A stretch of DNA of 20,302 nucleotides, taken from positions 1-20,302 of the forward strand of contig JAGQIY010000418.1 of the NCBI GenBank assembly GCA_020430865.1. The letters are read 5' to 3'. The stretch comes from Myxococcales bacterium. GTDB lineage: Bacteria; Myxococcota; Polyangia; Polyangiales; Polyangiaceae. Below are positions 1 through 7,104 of this stretch, one piece after another; position 1 is the stretch's first letter; each line of letters starts with the position of its first letter. The position numbers and the translations under genes were made by a program. The notes below the pieces were generated by a model. That model was not told the origin of the DNA, ran no database searches, and was given only the letters and a program-made list of their open reading frames with translations.

Positions 1-240
1 ACGGCGACAGGAGCAGCCGCTCCGGAACCTGACGCAGGCGGTGAGTTCCCCGCGCAAGCCGCAGAGCTACTCACCCCCAAAACCAGGAGCCACGAGAGGC
101 GCTTACCGCGGGGCTCGGTCGGCATCGGTCGCACGATACCCAAAGGCGAGAGGCAAAGACAGCCCCACCGCCCCGAAGCCTGCTGAGCTACAACTCGGTG
201 TGTGCGGAGACCGCCCTGCACTCATCGAGGAGACGAGCCC
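1..240. other. Upstream flank, no confident gene
   Basis: Two forward frames are open from the left edge: one closes with TGA at 184-186 and one with TGA at 278-280. Either could be the C-terminal tail of a gene that begins outside the window. The second has strongly G/C-biased third positions only for about its first 24 codons, and neither translation resembles a known domain. The last 20 bases carry the ribosome-binding site of the next gene. I see no RNA gene or clear promoter here. Confidence 0.3.
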
Positions 241-1194
241 ATGTATCGACTCGCCGAGTCCCCATTGCTCCAACGCCTGAACCAGGCAAGACACATACTG
301 TTCGCAGGTGCGGGCGGGGGCTTCGACGTATTCAGCGCGCTGCCGTTGTTCGCGCTACTACGGGAGCAAGGCAAGGCGGTATCCCTCGCCAACTCGTCGT
401 TCACGTCGCTGAGCGAGGTCACGGGTCGCAGAGTCACGCCTCACTGCGTCGAGGTGACGACGGACAGCGATGGTCCCGCCCGGTATTTCCCCGAAGGCTA
501 TCTGACCCACTTCCTCGCGGAGCGAGGCCTGCAGGTGCCTGTTTACGCCTTCGAGAAGACAGGGGCGGTTCCGCTCTTGACCAGCTACCGAGCGCTTCAG
601 ACAGAGCTGGCCTTCGACTGCGTCGTGCTGGTCGACGGCGGCACCGACATCTTGATGCGCGGCGACGAAGCCGGTCTCGGGACACCTCAAGAAGACGTGA
701 CCAGTCTCGCCGCCGTCAGTCAGCTAGACGCCACTGACACGCTCGTGTGCTGTCTCGGCTTCGGCATCGACCGGTTCCACGGGGTTTGCCACGCACACTT
801 TCTGAGGAACGTCGCCGCCCTCAGCCAGCGGGGCGGCTACCTCGGCACACTGGCGCTGTTGCCCCAAATGCCCGAGGCGCAGCTGCTCTGCGACGCCATC
901 GCCTTCACGAACGCTCGCATGCCCGCTGCCCAGAGCATCGTTGGGAACAGCATCGCGAGCGCGATCGAGGGCGAGTATGGCGACGTCCACCGCACGAGCC
1001 GCACCACCGGCTCGAAGCTCTGGATCAATCCGCTGATGAGCTGCTACTGGAACTTCGACCTGAAGCAAGTCGCGGAGCGCTGCATGTACCTCGATGCAGT
1101 CAAGCTCTCCCGCAGCATCTGGGATGTGAATGTCATCGTCGAAGCCTTCCGCAAGGATGTCGACCGCGTCCCGTGGGAGGACATCCCGGTCTAG
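241..1194 (+). CDS. DUF1152-like protein
   Basis: This 317-residue protein resembles the uncharacterised DUF1152 family. Seen in the sequence: an N-terminal glycine-rich turn GAGGGFDVFSALPL (residues 23-36) after a beta-strand, as in a nucleotide-binding Rossmann-type fold, and the acidic block DGGTDILMRGDEAGLGTP (132-149). Aspartates and Gly-Asp-Glu in such a block are what I recognise of the family. The start at 241 is chosen over an in-frame upstream ATG at 202 because GAGGAG lies 8 nt before it. There is no signal peptide or membrane segment, so the protein is probably cytoplasmic. It stands alone, convergent with the AraC-type gene and separated from it by a stem-loop. The biochemical function is unknown; nucleotide or cofactor binding is only an inference from the glycine-rich loop. 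Confidence 0.75.
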   Translation: MYRLAESPLLQRLNQARHILFAGAGGGFDVFSALPLFALLREQGKAVSLANSSFTSLSEVTGRRVTPHCVEVTTDSDGPARYFPEGYLTHFLAERGLQVPVYAFEKTGAVPLLTSYRALQTELAFDCVVLVDGGTDILMRGDEAGLGTPQEDVTSLAAVSQLDATDTLVCCLGFGIDRFHGVCHAHFLRNVAALSQRGGYLGTLALLPQMPEAQLLCDAIAFTNARMPAAQSIVGNSIASAIEGEYGDVHRTSRTTGSKLWINPLMSCYWNFDLKQVAERCMYLDAVKLSRSIWDVNVIVEAFRKDVDRVPWEDIPV

Positions 1195-1196
1195 CG

Positions 1197-1227
1197 GGCT
1201 GCTGGAGCACTGCGTCTTCCAGCAGCC
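1197..1227. terminator. Stem-loop between convergent genes
   Basis: Perfect 10-bp arms GGCTGCTGGA (1197-1206) and TCCAGCAGCC (1218-1227) enclose an 11-nt loop. The structure starts 3 nt after the DUF1152-like stop codon and lies 21 nt past the stop of the convergent AraC-type gene. It can fold on either transcript, so it may end transcription from both sides. There is no T-tract on the plus strand, so Rho-independent action is uncertain. Confidence 0.55.
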
Positions 1228-1248
1228 TGCGTGGCTGATCAACGGACA

Positions 1249-1980
1249 CTATCTGCGGACGCGCTCGGCAAAAGCACCCGGCGTGAGGCCCACGAGCGAG
1301 CGGAACTCGGCGATCAGGTGGGGTTGATCGTAGTAGCCCGCTTCGAGCGCGATGCTCCCCCAGTCGTTCGACCTGTTCAGCATACGCACCGCGCGCTGCA
1401 AACGAGCAGCGCGCGCGAAGCTCTTGGGGGCAACGCCAATGCACTGGTCGAACGTCCGCCGGAGATGGCGGGAGGTTACGCCGAGGCGCCTCGCGACACC
1501 CTCTACGCGAGAGTCCTCGTGCTCGAGCAAGTAGGCCGCGTGGCGCGCGAGGCCAGCCGATGTCGGCCGCCACCTGGAGCCGCGACGCGCGGTGAAGGCG
1601 CGCTGGAGGTGCACGAGGGCGGTACCAGCATCCGGCGCACGAACCAGATCCGAGGCAAGGGTCGCCGCAGCTCGCCCCCACAGGTCTTCCAACGGTACGT
1701 AGCGATCGGTGAGCTCACGAGCAGGCACACCGAGCAGTGAAGCGGAGCAACCCGGCTTGAACTGCACGAGCAACGCGCGCTCGAACGTCGCGCGCTTGAG
1801 CGTCGCCTGAGTGCGCGGCCCCAGCACGTGCACCTCACCCCGCTCGGCCCCCAGCACACGCACCACGAGCGCTGTGCGTCCATCGGGCAGGCGGTCCACG
1901 CGGCGCTCGTGGCCGAGTGCCGACAGCCAGCTCGTTCGCTCGATGACTCGGGACAGCTCAGCGCTGGCTCGTGCATGCAT
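1249..1980 (-). CDS. AraC-family transcriptional regulator
   Basis: This 243-residue protein has an AraC/XylS DNA-binding domain at residues about 145-240. The first helix-turn-helix includes EGVARRLGVTSRHLRRTF (160-177), and the second ends in the family signature GYYDQPHLIAEFRSLVGLTP (215-234). The N-terminal part (VDRLPDGRTALVVRV, then FKPGCSASLLGVPARELTDR and a downstream W-G) matches the sensor layout I associate with DUF6597-type AraC regulators. That is an assignment from pattern only. The ATG at 1980 has no well-spaced Shine-Dalgarno sequence. An in-frame TTG at 2050 (267 aa) has AGGGGG about 9 nt upstream and is a real alternative. The gene is divergent from the SDR gene, with about 100 bp between them, so it probably regulates that gene and itself. 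The effector is unknown. Confidence 0.88.
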   Translation of the reverse strand: MHARASAELSRVIERTSWLSALGHERRVDRLPDGRTALVVRVLGAERGEVHVLGPRTQATLKRATFERALLVQFKPGCSASLLGVPARELTDRYVPLEDLWGRAAATLASDLVRAPDAGTALVHLQRAFTARRGSRWRPTSAGLARHAAYLLEHEDSRVEGVARRLGVTSRHLRRTFDQCIGVAPKSFARAARLQRAVRMLNRSNDWGSIALEAGYYDQPHLIAEFRSLVGLTPGAFAERVRR

Positions 1981-2082
1981 CCCCTGAGTTCTGGTGCGTC
2001 TGCCGACACCGTCAAGCGAAGAGGTTCTCGAGATGTCCGTTCCTTCCAATCCAGCCAGCCCCCTAGGCGGTAGGTACTGGTC

Positions 2083-3060
2083 ATGACGCACGAACAGCGA
2101 CCCATCGGCACGGGCTTTGGCGCCGAGTCCACGACGAACGACGTGATCCGCGGCATCGATCTGAAGGGCAAACACGCCATCGTCACCGGTGGCCACTCGG
2201 GACTCGGACGCGAGACGACCCGCGCCCTGCTTCGGGCTGGCGCATCCGTGACAGTCGCCTCGAGGGATCCACGGCGCGCTCGGCTCGAACTCGAAGGCCT
2301 CGAGGACGCCGAGGTGAGCCAGCTCGACTTGATCGATCCAAGGTCCGTCGCGGCTTTCGCGGAGCGCTACCTCGACCGCGGAGATCCGCTGGAAATACTG
2401 ATCAACAACGCGGCTCCTCCGGCTCCGAAGAGCCTGCAGACAGACCCGCGCGGATATGAGCTGCAGTTCGCTACCAGCCACCTCGGACACTTCCAGCTCA
2501 CCCTCGCACTGCTGCCCGCGCTGCGGGCTGCCCGCGGGGCGCGCGTGGTGAACGTGTCGTCCGGCGCCCAACGCTTCGGCGCGATCCGTTGGAACGATCC
2601 GAACTTCACCCTCGGGTACGACCCTAGCGCAGCGTACGGTCAGTCCAAGAAGGCCAACGTGCTCTTCACGGTGGAGCTCGATCGGCGCTACGCACCTGAT
2701 GGCGTGCGCGCCTACGCCGTTCACCCGGGAGTCGTGGTGGGCACCAAACTGAACAGCGCCGCGGGGCCCGAAGCATTGCGCGCGATGGGTCTGGTCGACG
2801 AGGCGGGAGCGCCGATCATCGATCCCCGCGCAGGAAAGAAGACGCCAGCCCAAGGCGCCGCGACGATCGTCTTCGCTGCCACCAGCCCAATGCTGGCGGG
2901 CGTCGGCGGCGTCTACCTGAAAGACTGCGACATCTCTGCTCTGGACGACGAGCCACGACGCTTGACCGCCAGCTATATCCCTGCGGACATTCACTCCAGT
3001 TCGATCGACCCGGGAGATGCGAGTCGCCTCTGGGAGCTCAGTGAACGCTTGCTCGAGTGA
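2083..3060 (+). CDS. Short-chain dehydrogenase/reductase (SDR)
   Basis: This 325-residue classical SDR is of the retinol-dehydrogenase/WWOX-like type, an NAD(P)-dependent oxidoreductase of unknown substrate. The cofactor motif is TGGHSGLG (35-42), followed by LD at 81-82, NNA (108-110), the catalytic serine in VVNVSSGA (155-162), and the YGQSK active site (Tyr185, Lys189) with HPG at 214-216. The helix-4 motif reads TSHLGHF (131-137), where most relatives have an asparagine in place of Ser132, so one member of the usual Asn-Ser-Tyr-Lys tetrad is changed. NNAA replaces the usual NNAG. The length of about 325 aa suits this subgroup. No membrane segment or signal peptide is seen. The divergent AraC-type gene upstream is its likely regulator. 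The start is the first ATG; the ribosome-binding site is weak (GGTAGGT). Confidence 0.9.
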   Translation: MTHEQRPIGTGFGAESTTNDVIRGIDLKGKHAIVTGGHSGLGRETTRALLRAGASVTVASRDPRRARLELEGLEDAEVSQLDLIDPRSVAAFAERYLDRGDPLEILINNAAPPAPKSLQTDPRGYELQFATSHLGHFQLTLALLPALRAARGARVVNVSSGAQRFGAIRWNDPNFTLGYDPSAAYGQSKKANVLFTVELDRRYAPDGVRAYAVHPGVVVGTKLNSAAGPEALRAMGLVDEAGAPIIDPRAGKKTPAQGAATIVFAATSPMLAGVGGVYLKDCDISALDDEPRRLTASYIPADIHSSSIDPGDASRLWELSERLLE

Positions 3061-3127
3061 CCAAGCAGGTCGCGAGTGCGCAGACCGGGCAGCGCCTGGA
3101 GCAGTCGCAATGGCGGGCGCGCGCGGG

Positions 3128-3658
3128 CTAGCCGCGGAACATCACCGCGAGGTCCGTGATCCCAGGGTCCTTGCCCAGTCGCGTCAGCGCCGCCGTCACC
3201 TGACCGCGATGATGCGTCTGATGATTGAACATGTGGCTCACCGCCTGCCAAGTCGGGTGGCTGAACTCCAGACCGCTGGACGTCTTGTAGCTCATGGGCA
3301 CCATCAGCCCCCCCTCGTCCAGCTCCTCGACCCAGGCGTCGATATCTGCGTCGGTCTTGCGGCGTTCGGCCTTGAACGCCTCCCAGTCGTCGTAGAGAAC
3401 GTGATCGAGCCCGGTGACCTGCATGGCGCTGCCGTCGGCGGAACGCGATACGTAGCGTTCACGATCACCGGTGAAGCGCAGCATCCAGATCCGATCCGCC
3501 AACAGCAGGTGGTTCAAGGTCGCGAGCACCGACTTGAAGAAGAGGCCCTGATTGGAGCGCAACTCGGAGTCGCTCAGGGTGTCGCAGACCGTCAGCAACT
3601 TCTCGTTCATCCACGCGTTGTAGCGGGACATGCCTGCGTAGTGCAGCACCAGGGACAT
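3128..3658 (-). CDS. DinB-family four-helix protein
   Basis: This 176-residue protein has the DinB/YfiT-like layout. DinB-fold proteins are metal-binding four-helix bundles; some are thiol transferases, but many have no assigned role. The metal-binding histidines are visible: His50 in ATLNHLLLADRIW, and His146 and His150 in HMFNHQTHHRGQ (142-153), the typical NHxxHHRGQ end motif. The start of the mature family pattern (RYNAWMNEKLL, 12-22) lies near the N-terminus. The ATG at 3658 has no clear ribosome-binding site, and Met10 with a preceding CAGG is an alternative start. The gene is convergent with the SDR gene (67 bp between the stops) and lies 58 bp downstream of the SRPBCC gene on the same strand, with which it may be co-transcribed. 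The length is normal for the family, with no sign of damage. Confidence 0.88.
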   Translation of the reverse strand: MSLVLHYAGMSRYNAWMNEKLLTVCDTLSDSELRSNQGLFFKSVLATLNHLLLADRIWMLRFTGDRERYVSRSADGSAMQVTGLDHVLYDDWEAFKAERRKTDADIDAWVEELDEGGLMVPMSYKTSSGLEFSHPTWQAVSHMFNHQTHHRGQVTAALTRLGKDPGITDLAVMFRG

Positions 3659-3716
3659 TGGCGCAGCGTAGAGCCGCGAGACGTACGCAACAAGTCCCCG
3701 AAATGTCGCGGTCGTT

Positions 3717-4322
3717 TCAGGGCCCGTTGCGCGCTCGCCGGCAATACTTGACCAGACCGTCCGCGTAGCGCTTCAGCGAGAGGCGCATCAACGGGCCGAC
3801 CAGTGCGTGGATCTTCGCGAACACGAAGCGCGGCTCGTAAGCGACGGTCCACGTGAGCTCGCAGCGATCGGCGCCCAGGGGTCGGATGGCGTAGTGTTCT
3901 CCGAAGCGCCACCACACTCGCTGCGTTGCTCCACGGAAACAAAAAGCCATCTCGCGCTCCGGAGTCCAGGCGATGAAGCGCTCGTAGACCTCCATGCCCC
4001 CGATGAAGAACACGGTGCGCTCGGTGCCCACCTGGTAGGGCTTGGCGGTAGTCCACTCGACCTCGACGATGCCGGGCGCTGCCCATACGGGCCACGACTT
4101 CGGATCCTCCAGGATCTGCCATAGACGCGCGGGCGAGACGTCCAGCTCGCGTCGGAACTGGTAGCGCACTGGCGCCGCGCCGGCGTCACTCTCCAGACCG
4201 AAGAACGGCAGCCCGAAGGGCTCGCACTCGTAGACCGAGTCCGTGGATCTGCGAGGAGTCGGCATGGCGCGAGCGCTGCCTGGCGACCTGTGCTCGACGT
4301 GTTCGGTGACGCTGCTCGACAT
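3717..4322 (-). CDS. SRPBCC (START/polyketide cyclase-like) protein
   Basis: This 201-residue protein has an SRPBCC-type ligand-binding fold at residues about 52-195. The domain opens with YQFRRELDVSPARLWQILED (55-74) followed by a W-P-V-W turn, the usual 'parting into beta-strand, short helix' start of the family. It closes with a long amphipathic helix (VGPLMRLSLKRYADGLVKYC, 175-194) that would cover a hydrophobic pocket. Such proteins bind lipids, steroids or polyketides, but no ligand can be read from the sequence. The first 50 residues are polar and probably flexible. I chose the ATG at 4322, seven codons inside the longest frame, because AGGGGAGA precedes it at normal spacing. The gene precedes the dinB-like gene on the same strand and is divergent from the 118-aa gene. 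Confidence 0.8.
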   Translation of the reverse strand: MSSSVTEHVEHRSPGSARAMPTPRRSTDSVYECEPFGLPFFGLESDAGAAPVRYQFRRELDVSPARLWQILEDPKSWPVWAAPGIVEVEWTTAKPYQVGTERTVFFIGGMEVYERFIAWTPEREMAFCFRGATQRVWWRFGEHYAIRPLGADRCELTWTVAYEPRFVFAKIHALVGPLMRLSLKRYADGLVKYCRRARNGP

Positions 4323-4482
4323 GGCTCTCCCCTGGCTTAGCACCGGCGTGCCCGGAGCAGCCTCAGGGTAGCAACCCGGCTCGGGTCCCCCAACACCGCC
4401 CGCGCCGCCTACTCACGGTTCTCGCATACGCCGAGCACCCGCGGCTTTGACTACGCCAGCGGCACTGTCAAACTGCGCGGCC

Positions 4483-4839
4483 ATGCAGGGTATCCCGGTG
4501 TACTATGCGCAGGGCGCGGATCACGATGAGCCGGCTTTCAAGAAGCTGGCGGAGCAAGCGCAACGCTGTGGGAGCTGCGCCCTCGTGGTGTGCGCCGAGG
4601 AGCAGACCGGGGCGCTACGCGACGCCCCTGGGCTCGGCTCGCTCCGGCTGTTCTTCGAGCACCTCGGAGAAGAGCCACCCCGCAGCCGCGGCTTGCCCGC
4701 GCTGGCCTATCGCCTGGAGCCCGCGCGACTGCTGGATCTGCTCGACGATCGTCGTGTTTCCGTGGTGATCTACGTACCGCGCAACGCGGCCGAGCTACGC
4801 CACTTCACCCTCGCCTACCCCGAGTGCGCGAGCGTCTGA
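4483..4839 (+). CDS. Hypothetical protein, 118 aa
   Basis: I do not recognise this protein. The codon usage (strong G/C third positions throughout) supports a real gene. It is a small, probably cytoplasmic alpha/beta protein that begins MQGIPVYYAQGADHDEPAF and contains a CGSC pair (residues 29-32) within QRCGSCALVVCAEEQ, where a further cysteine follows. The second half has two stretches that look like strand-helix units (RLFFEHLGEEPP and RVSVVIYVPRNAAELRHF). The cysteine pair could be a redox or metal site, but the single CxxC does not decide this. The ATG at 4483 is preferred over an in-frame TTG at 4447 because the conserved-looking part starts there; neither has a good ribosome-binding site. 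Its 3' end overlaps the convergent SDR gene by 25 bp. Confidence 0.6.
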   Translation: MQGIPVYYAQGADHDEPAFKKLAEQAQRCGSCALVVCAEEQTGALRDAPGLGSLRLFFEHLGEEPPRSRGLPALAYRLEPARLLDLLDDRRVSVVIYVPRNAAELRHFTLAYPECASV

Positions 4840-5696
4840 TGCTCGCGGGCCCCGTCCGAGCAGACCGGCGGCGCCTGGTCCCTCTGCTCGACTTCTGGAG
4901 CATGGGCCGGGGGTGAGAAGCGCGCCGTGATCCACGACGCCAGGCGCGGGAAGCGCCAGGCCAGCTCGTAGCTCCGGGGGTACACCACACGCGGCGCACC
5001 GAAACGCAGCCCCTCGTAGATGCGACGCGCGAGCACCTCGGGCTCGCCGACGGGCGCCGCGCGGCTGGCCCACGTCGCACGCAGGCCCCGTCGAGCCTCG
5101 CGCTCGAGCTCCGTGCGCACTGGCCCGGGGTACACCGTCAAGACATCGATACCGTGCGGTAGCATTTCGGCGCGCAGCGTCTCGGAGTAGTGAGCGACGC
5201 CTGCCTTCGCCGCCGCGTACACGGTGCAGCCGCGCAGCGGTGTCACTCCAGCCAAGCTGGCGACGTTCACGATGCCGCCGCGCGCTCGGCGCCTCATGTC
5301 TGGCAACACCAGCTGGACCAGGCGTACGGGCGCCAGCAAGTCGATGGTCAGCAGCGCCTCGCTGCGCTCCGCGGACAGCGCCGTCGCGTCACCGACCCAC
5401 ATCACGCCAGCGTTGTTGACCAACACATCGACGGGTCCGCTTCGCGCCTGGAGCTCGCGGAGCAGCTCGGGCAAGCGCGTCACCTGGGAGAGGTCCGTCT
5501 CGAACCCCGTCGCCCGCCCGAGCTCCGCGGCCACAGCCCGCGCCGCCTCTCCGTCGAGATCCACCAGACTCAGCTGTGCACTCGGCTCTCGGCCTCGCAC
5601 CTCACGGGCGACGGCCGCGCCGATGCCGCGCCCCGCGCCCGTGATCAGCCAGTGCCCCGACAGCGCACCGTTCAGCGGCAATCGATCGCGAACCAC
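4815..5696 (-). CDS. Short-chain dehydrogenase/reductase (SDR)
   Basis: This 293-residue classical SDR has TGAGRGIG (19-26) for cofactor binding, an acidic D46 in LVDLDG favouring NAD(H), NNAG (94-97), Ser147 in IVNVASLAG and YAAAK (Tyr160, Lys164), followed by YPGPV (189-193). The helix-4 position that is usually asparagine reads Asp119 (TIDLLAPV). The C-terminus (about 244-293) has an aromatic patch, SYELAWRFPRLASWITARF, then a loose polar tail. The hydrophobic patch could contact membrane or substrate. The GTG start at 5696 has GGAG 8 nt upstream and lies inside the end of the preceding 179-aa gene (25-bp overlap), so the two are translationally coupled. It is probably the last gene of the tetR-led unit. 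The substrate is unknown; lipid, sterol or fatty alcohol is a guess from the context. Confidence 0.9.
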   Translation of the reverse strand: MVRDRLPLNGALSGHWLITGAGRGIGAAVAREVRGREPSAQLSLVDLDGEAARAVAAELGRATGFETDLSQVTRLPELLRELQARSGPVDVLVNNAGVMWVGDATALSAERSEALLTIDLLAPVRLVQLVLPDMRRRARGGIVNVASLAGVTPLRGCTVYAAAKAGVAHYSETLRAEMLPHGIDVLTVYPGPVRTELEREARRGLRATWASRAAPVGEPEVLARRIYEGLRFGAPRVVYPRSYELAWRFPRLASWITARFSPPAHAPEVEQRDQAPPVCSDGAREHQTLAHSG

Positions 5697-6211
5697 AGCA
5701 CGAGCTCCGGGCGCTTGCCGTCGAACATCGCCGGGCCAAGGTAGAGGTCCTTCGCGACCTCCCGCAGCTCGTCTCGGATCACGCGAATGAAGAACGGGTT
5801 CTCGGGCTTGTCGTAGTCGAGCCGGATACAGGGCTTGCCGTCGATCGCCGAGGCCTCCACGAAGGTATCGAAGGGGAAGCGATCACCGAGCAAGAGCAGC
5901 CGGTTGACTCCGCCCCCTCGCTGCGCGTCATCGCTGTGGGTCGAGAACGACTTGCCCCGCCAGGGAAACAAGCCTGCCTTCGCCAGGCGCGCCAGCATCC
6001 TGCGAGCGGTCGGCTTGCCCAGCCCACCAGCCAGGGTGAGCATGCGCCCCCTGGGCGCGCCCTCCAGGCACTTCAGATCGAAGAGCTCACCTGCTTCGTA
6101 CAGGGCCCTGAGTTCGTCCACACCGAGACGGGCCAAGTCATCTGCGGTCAGCTGTGTACGGGCCTTCGAACGCGCAGGGGCAGTCCCCTGCAGATCCACG
6201 CTAGCTTGCAT
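5672..6211 (-). CDS. Hypothetical protein, 179 aa, small-ligand-fold-like
   Basis: I cannot name this protein. After a polar N-terminus there is a helical part (LTADDLARLGVDELRALYEA), then LFPWRGKSF (82-90), a GGGVNRLLLLGDRFPFDTFV segment and a C-terminal strand-rich part (SAIDGKPCIRLDYDKPENPF, then RVIRDELREVAKDLYLGPAMF). The order 'chain enters, W-x-G-K, LDY, RDELREV..LYLG, closing strand' recalls lipid-binding or GXWXG/DUF4334-type beta-barrel proteins, but I cannot confirm membership. There is no signal peptide or membrane segment. The start at 6211 has GGGGAACTGAA before the ATG. The gene is 70 bp downstream of tetR and overlaps the SDR gene, which suggests a shared role and a small-molecule-binding or handling function. 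Confidence 0.7.
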   Translation of the reverse strand: MQASVDLQGTAPARSKARTQLTADDLARLGVDELRALYEAGELFDLKCLEGAPRGRMLTLAGGLGKPTARRMLARLAKAGLFPWRGKSFSTHSDDAQRGGGVNRLLLLGDRFPFDTFVEASAIDGKPCIRLDYDKPENPFFIRVIRDELREVAKDLYLGPAMFDGKRPELVLWFAIDCR

Positions 6212-6281
6212 TTCAGTTCCCCACGGTCATGGCACGTCGTGCGTGCGTTGGTCGGAGTGCTCGGTGGACCCACCCAGGGGC

Positions 6282-6956
6282 TCACGAGCGATCTGGCGCG
6301 GCGATGGCGTCCCACGCCGCCGCTTCTGCCTCGGCGATCAAGGCGTCGCTCCACGGCAGGTGGCCGAGGCGATAGGTCTTGAACAGCTGCGCGAGGATCC
6401 CCCACACGATCACCATCAGAACCATGCCGGGGAGTGGCTTGAGCTCGCCGCGCAGACGCTCCATTTCGAAGAAGCTGGCGAAGGCCTCGAGCGAGGCGGT
6501 CTCGAGCGCCAGGCTCTGTTCGTCCAGATAGGCGGCGTGGTGATGAAGCTCGAGGAACGCCAGCTCATCGCCATGACGTCGCGCGTGGTCGACGATGCGG
6601 AACCAGAACCAGCGGAACTGCTGGCGCGCGGGAGCATCGGTCGGGAGTTCTGTTCCTCGCGGCAACTCGCTTCCCGCGACGCTGCTCATGAAGCGCGCCT
6701 TCGCCTCGCGATACAGCACGTTGACCAGCTCTTCCTTGCTCTGGAAATGGCGGTACATCGTGCCCGCGGCGACTCCGGCACGAGACGCGATCTGCGGAAC
6801 GCTGGTGCCATGGAACCCGCGCTCCACGAATGCCTCGAGCGCGGCCTTCAGGATGGCGGAGCGAGTGTCCCGGGGAAGCTCGGCTTGTGAATGAACATTC
6901 ACAAGCCGTTTGTGCGCCCGATCAATCACCGAGTCAAGCTGCGAATGATTATTCAT
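6282..6956 (-). CDS. TetR-family transcriptional regulator
   Basis: This is a 224-residue protein by the first ATG. The TetR DNA-binding domain is RDTRSAILKAALEAFVERGF (29-48) followed by the helix-turn-helix VPQIASRAGVAAGTMYRHF (53-71) and KEELVNVLY. The C-terminal half is a helical ligand domain with the HHHAAYLDEQSLALE stretch, of a type often found beside SDR genes. The start is uncertain. The ATG (6954-6956) lies inside one palindrome, while GTG codons at Val10 (6929) and Val19 (6902, inside a second palindrome) would give the 10-20 residue lead more usual before the HTH. None has a good ribosome-binding site. It probably represses its own unit (179-aa gene and SDR), possibly with sites also facing the divergent ArsR gene. 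The effector is unknown. Confidence 0.9.
   Translation of the reverse strand: MNNHSQLDSVIDRAHKRLVNVHSQAELPRDTRSAILKAALEAFVERGFHGTSVPQIASRAGVAAGTMYRHFQSKEELVNVLYREAKARFMSSVAGSELPRGTELPTDAPARQQFRWFWFRIVDHARRHGDELAFLELHHHAAYLDEQSLALETASLEAFASFFEMERLRGELKPLPGMVLMVIVWGILAQLFKTYRLGHLPWSDALIAEAEAAAWDAIAAPDRS
6881..6908. promoter_or_regulatory. Inverted repeat, probable TetR operator 1
   Basis: Perfect 13-nt arms CGGCTTGTGAATG (6881-6893) and CATTCACAAGCCG (6896-6908) are separated by AA. The symmetry and the GTGAATG/CATTCAC half-sites suit a TetR-type dimer site. It lies at codons 17-26 of the longest tetR frame and covers the alternative GTG start at 6902. A 2-nt spacer would make a poor RNA hairpin, so a protein-binding DNA site is more likely than a terminator. 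The regulator that binds is inferred from position. Confidence 0.65.
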
Positions 6957-6961
6957 TCACA
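6940..6961. promoter_or_regulatory. Inverted repeat, probable TetR operator 2
   Basis: TGCGAATGA and TCATTCACA arms flank TTAT, with one mismatch across 9-nt arms and a perfect core GAATGA/TCATTC. It shares the GAATG/CATTC half-site with the palindrome at 6881-6908, centre to centre 56 bp. It spans the ATG at 6954-6956 and an AT-rich AATAAT (minus strand) that could be a -10 element for tetR. Binding there would block transcription start. Confidence 0.5.
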
Positions 6962-7061
6962 CTGACGACGGGCACGTCTTCAACGGCACCGAGGCGAGTG
7001 GAGGGGCGGGCAGACGGCTGGCGCGCTGGCTCCGGCGCCCGCTCAGACAGGGCGCGACGCG

Positions 7062-7090
7062 TTCGTTTCCAAATACGCAATGAAAACGAA
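7062..7090. promoter_or_regulatory. Inverted repeat upstream of the arsR-type promoter
   Basis: Arms TTCGTTT (7062-7068) and AAACGAA (7084-7090) are separated by 15 AT-rich bases. The repeat sits 14 bp upstream of the predicted -35 element of the ArsR-methyltransferase gene. The spacing (half-sites 22 bp, about two turns, apart) fits a regulatory site for a dimer. It may be an operator or activator site for that regulator or another one. There is no direct evidence for which protein binds. Confidence 0.35.
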
Positions 7091-7104
7091 TAATTACGCC
7101 ATCC

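Noticed and set aside
1981..2994. Minus-strand open frame extending the AraC-type gene to 581 aa
   Set aside because: It is antisense to the SDR gene, whose motifs are complete. The AraC-like part begins only near 1980-2050, and the extra residues resemble no protein.
6881..6908. Inverted repeat read as a transcription terminator
   Set aside because: The spacer is only 2 nt, there is no T-tract, and it lies at the start of a gene. A protein-binding site fits better.
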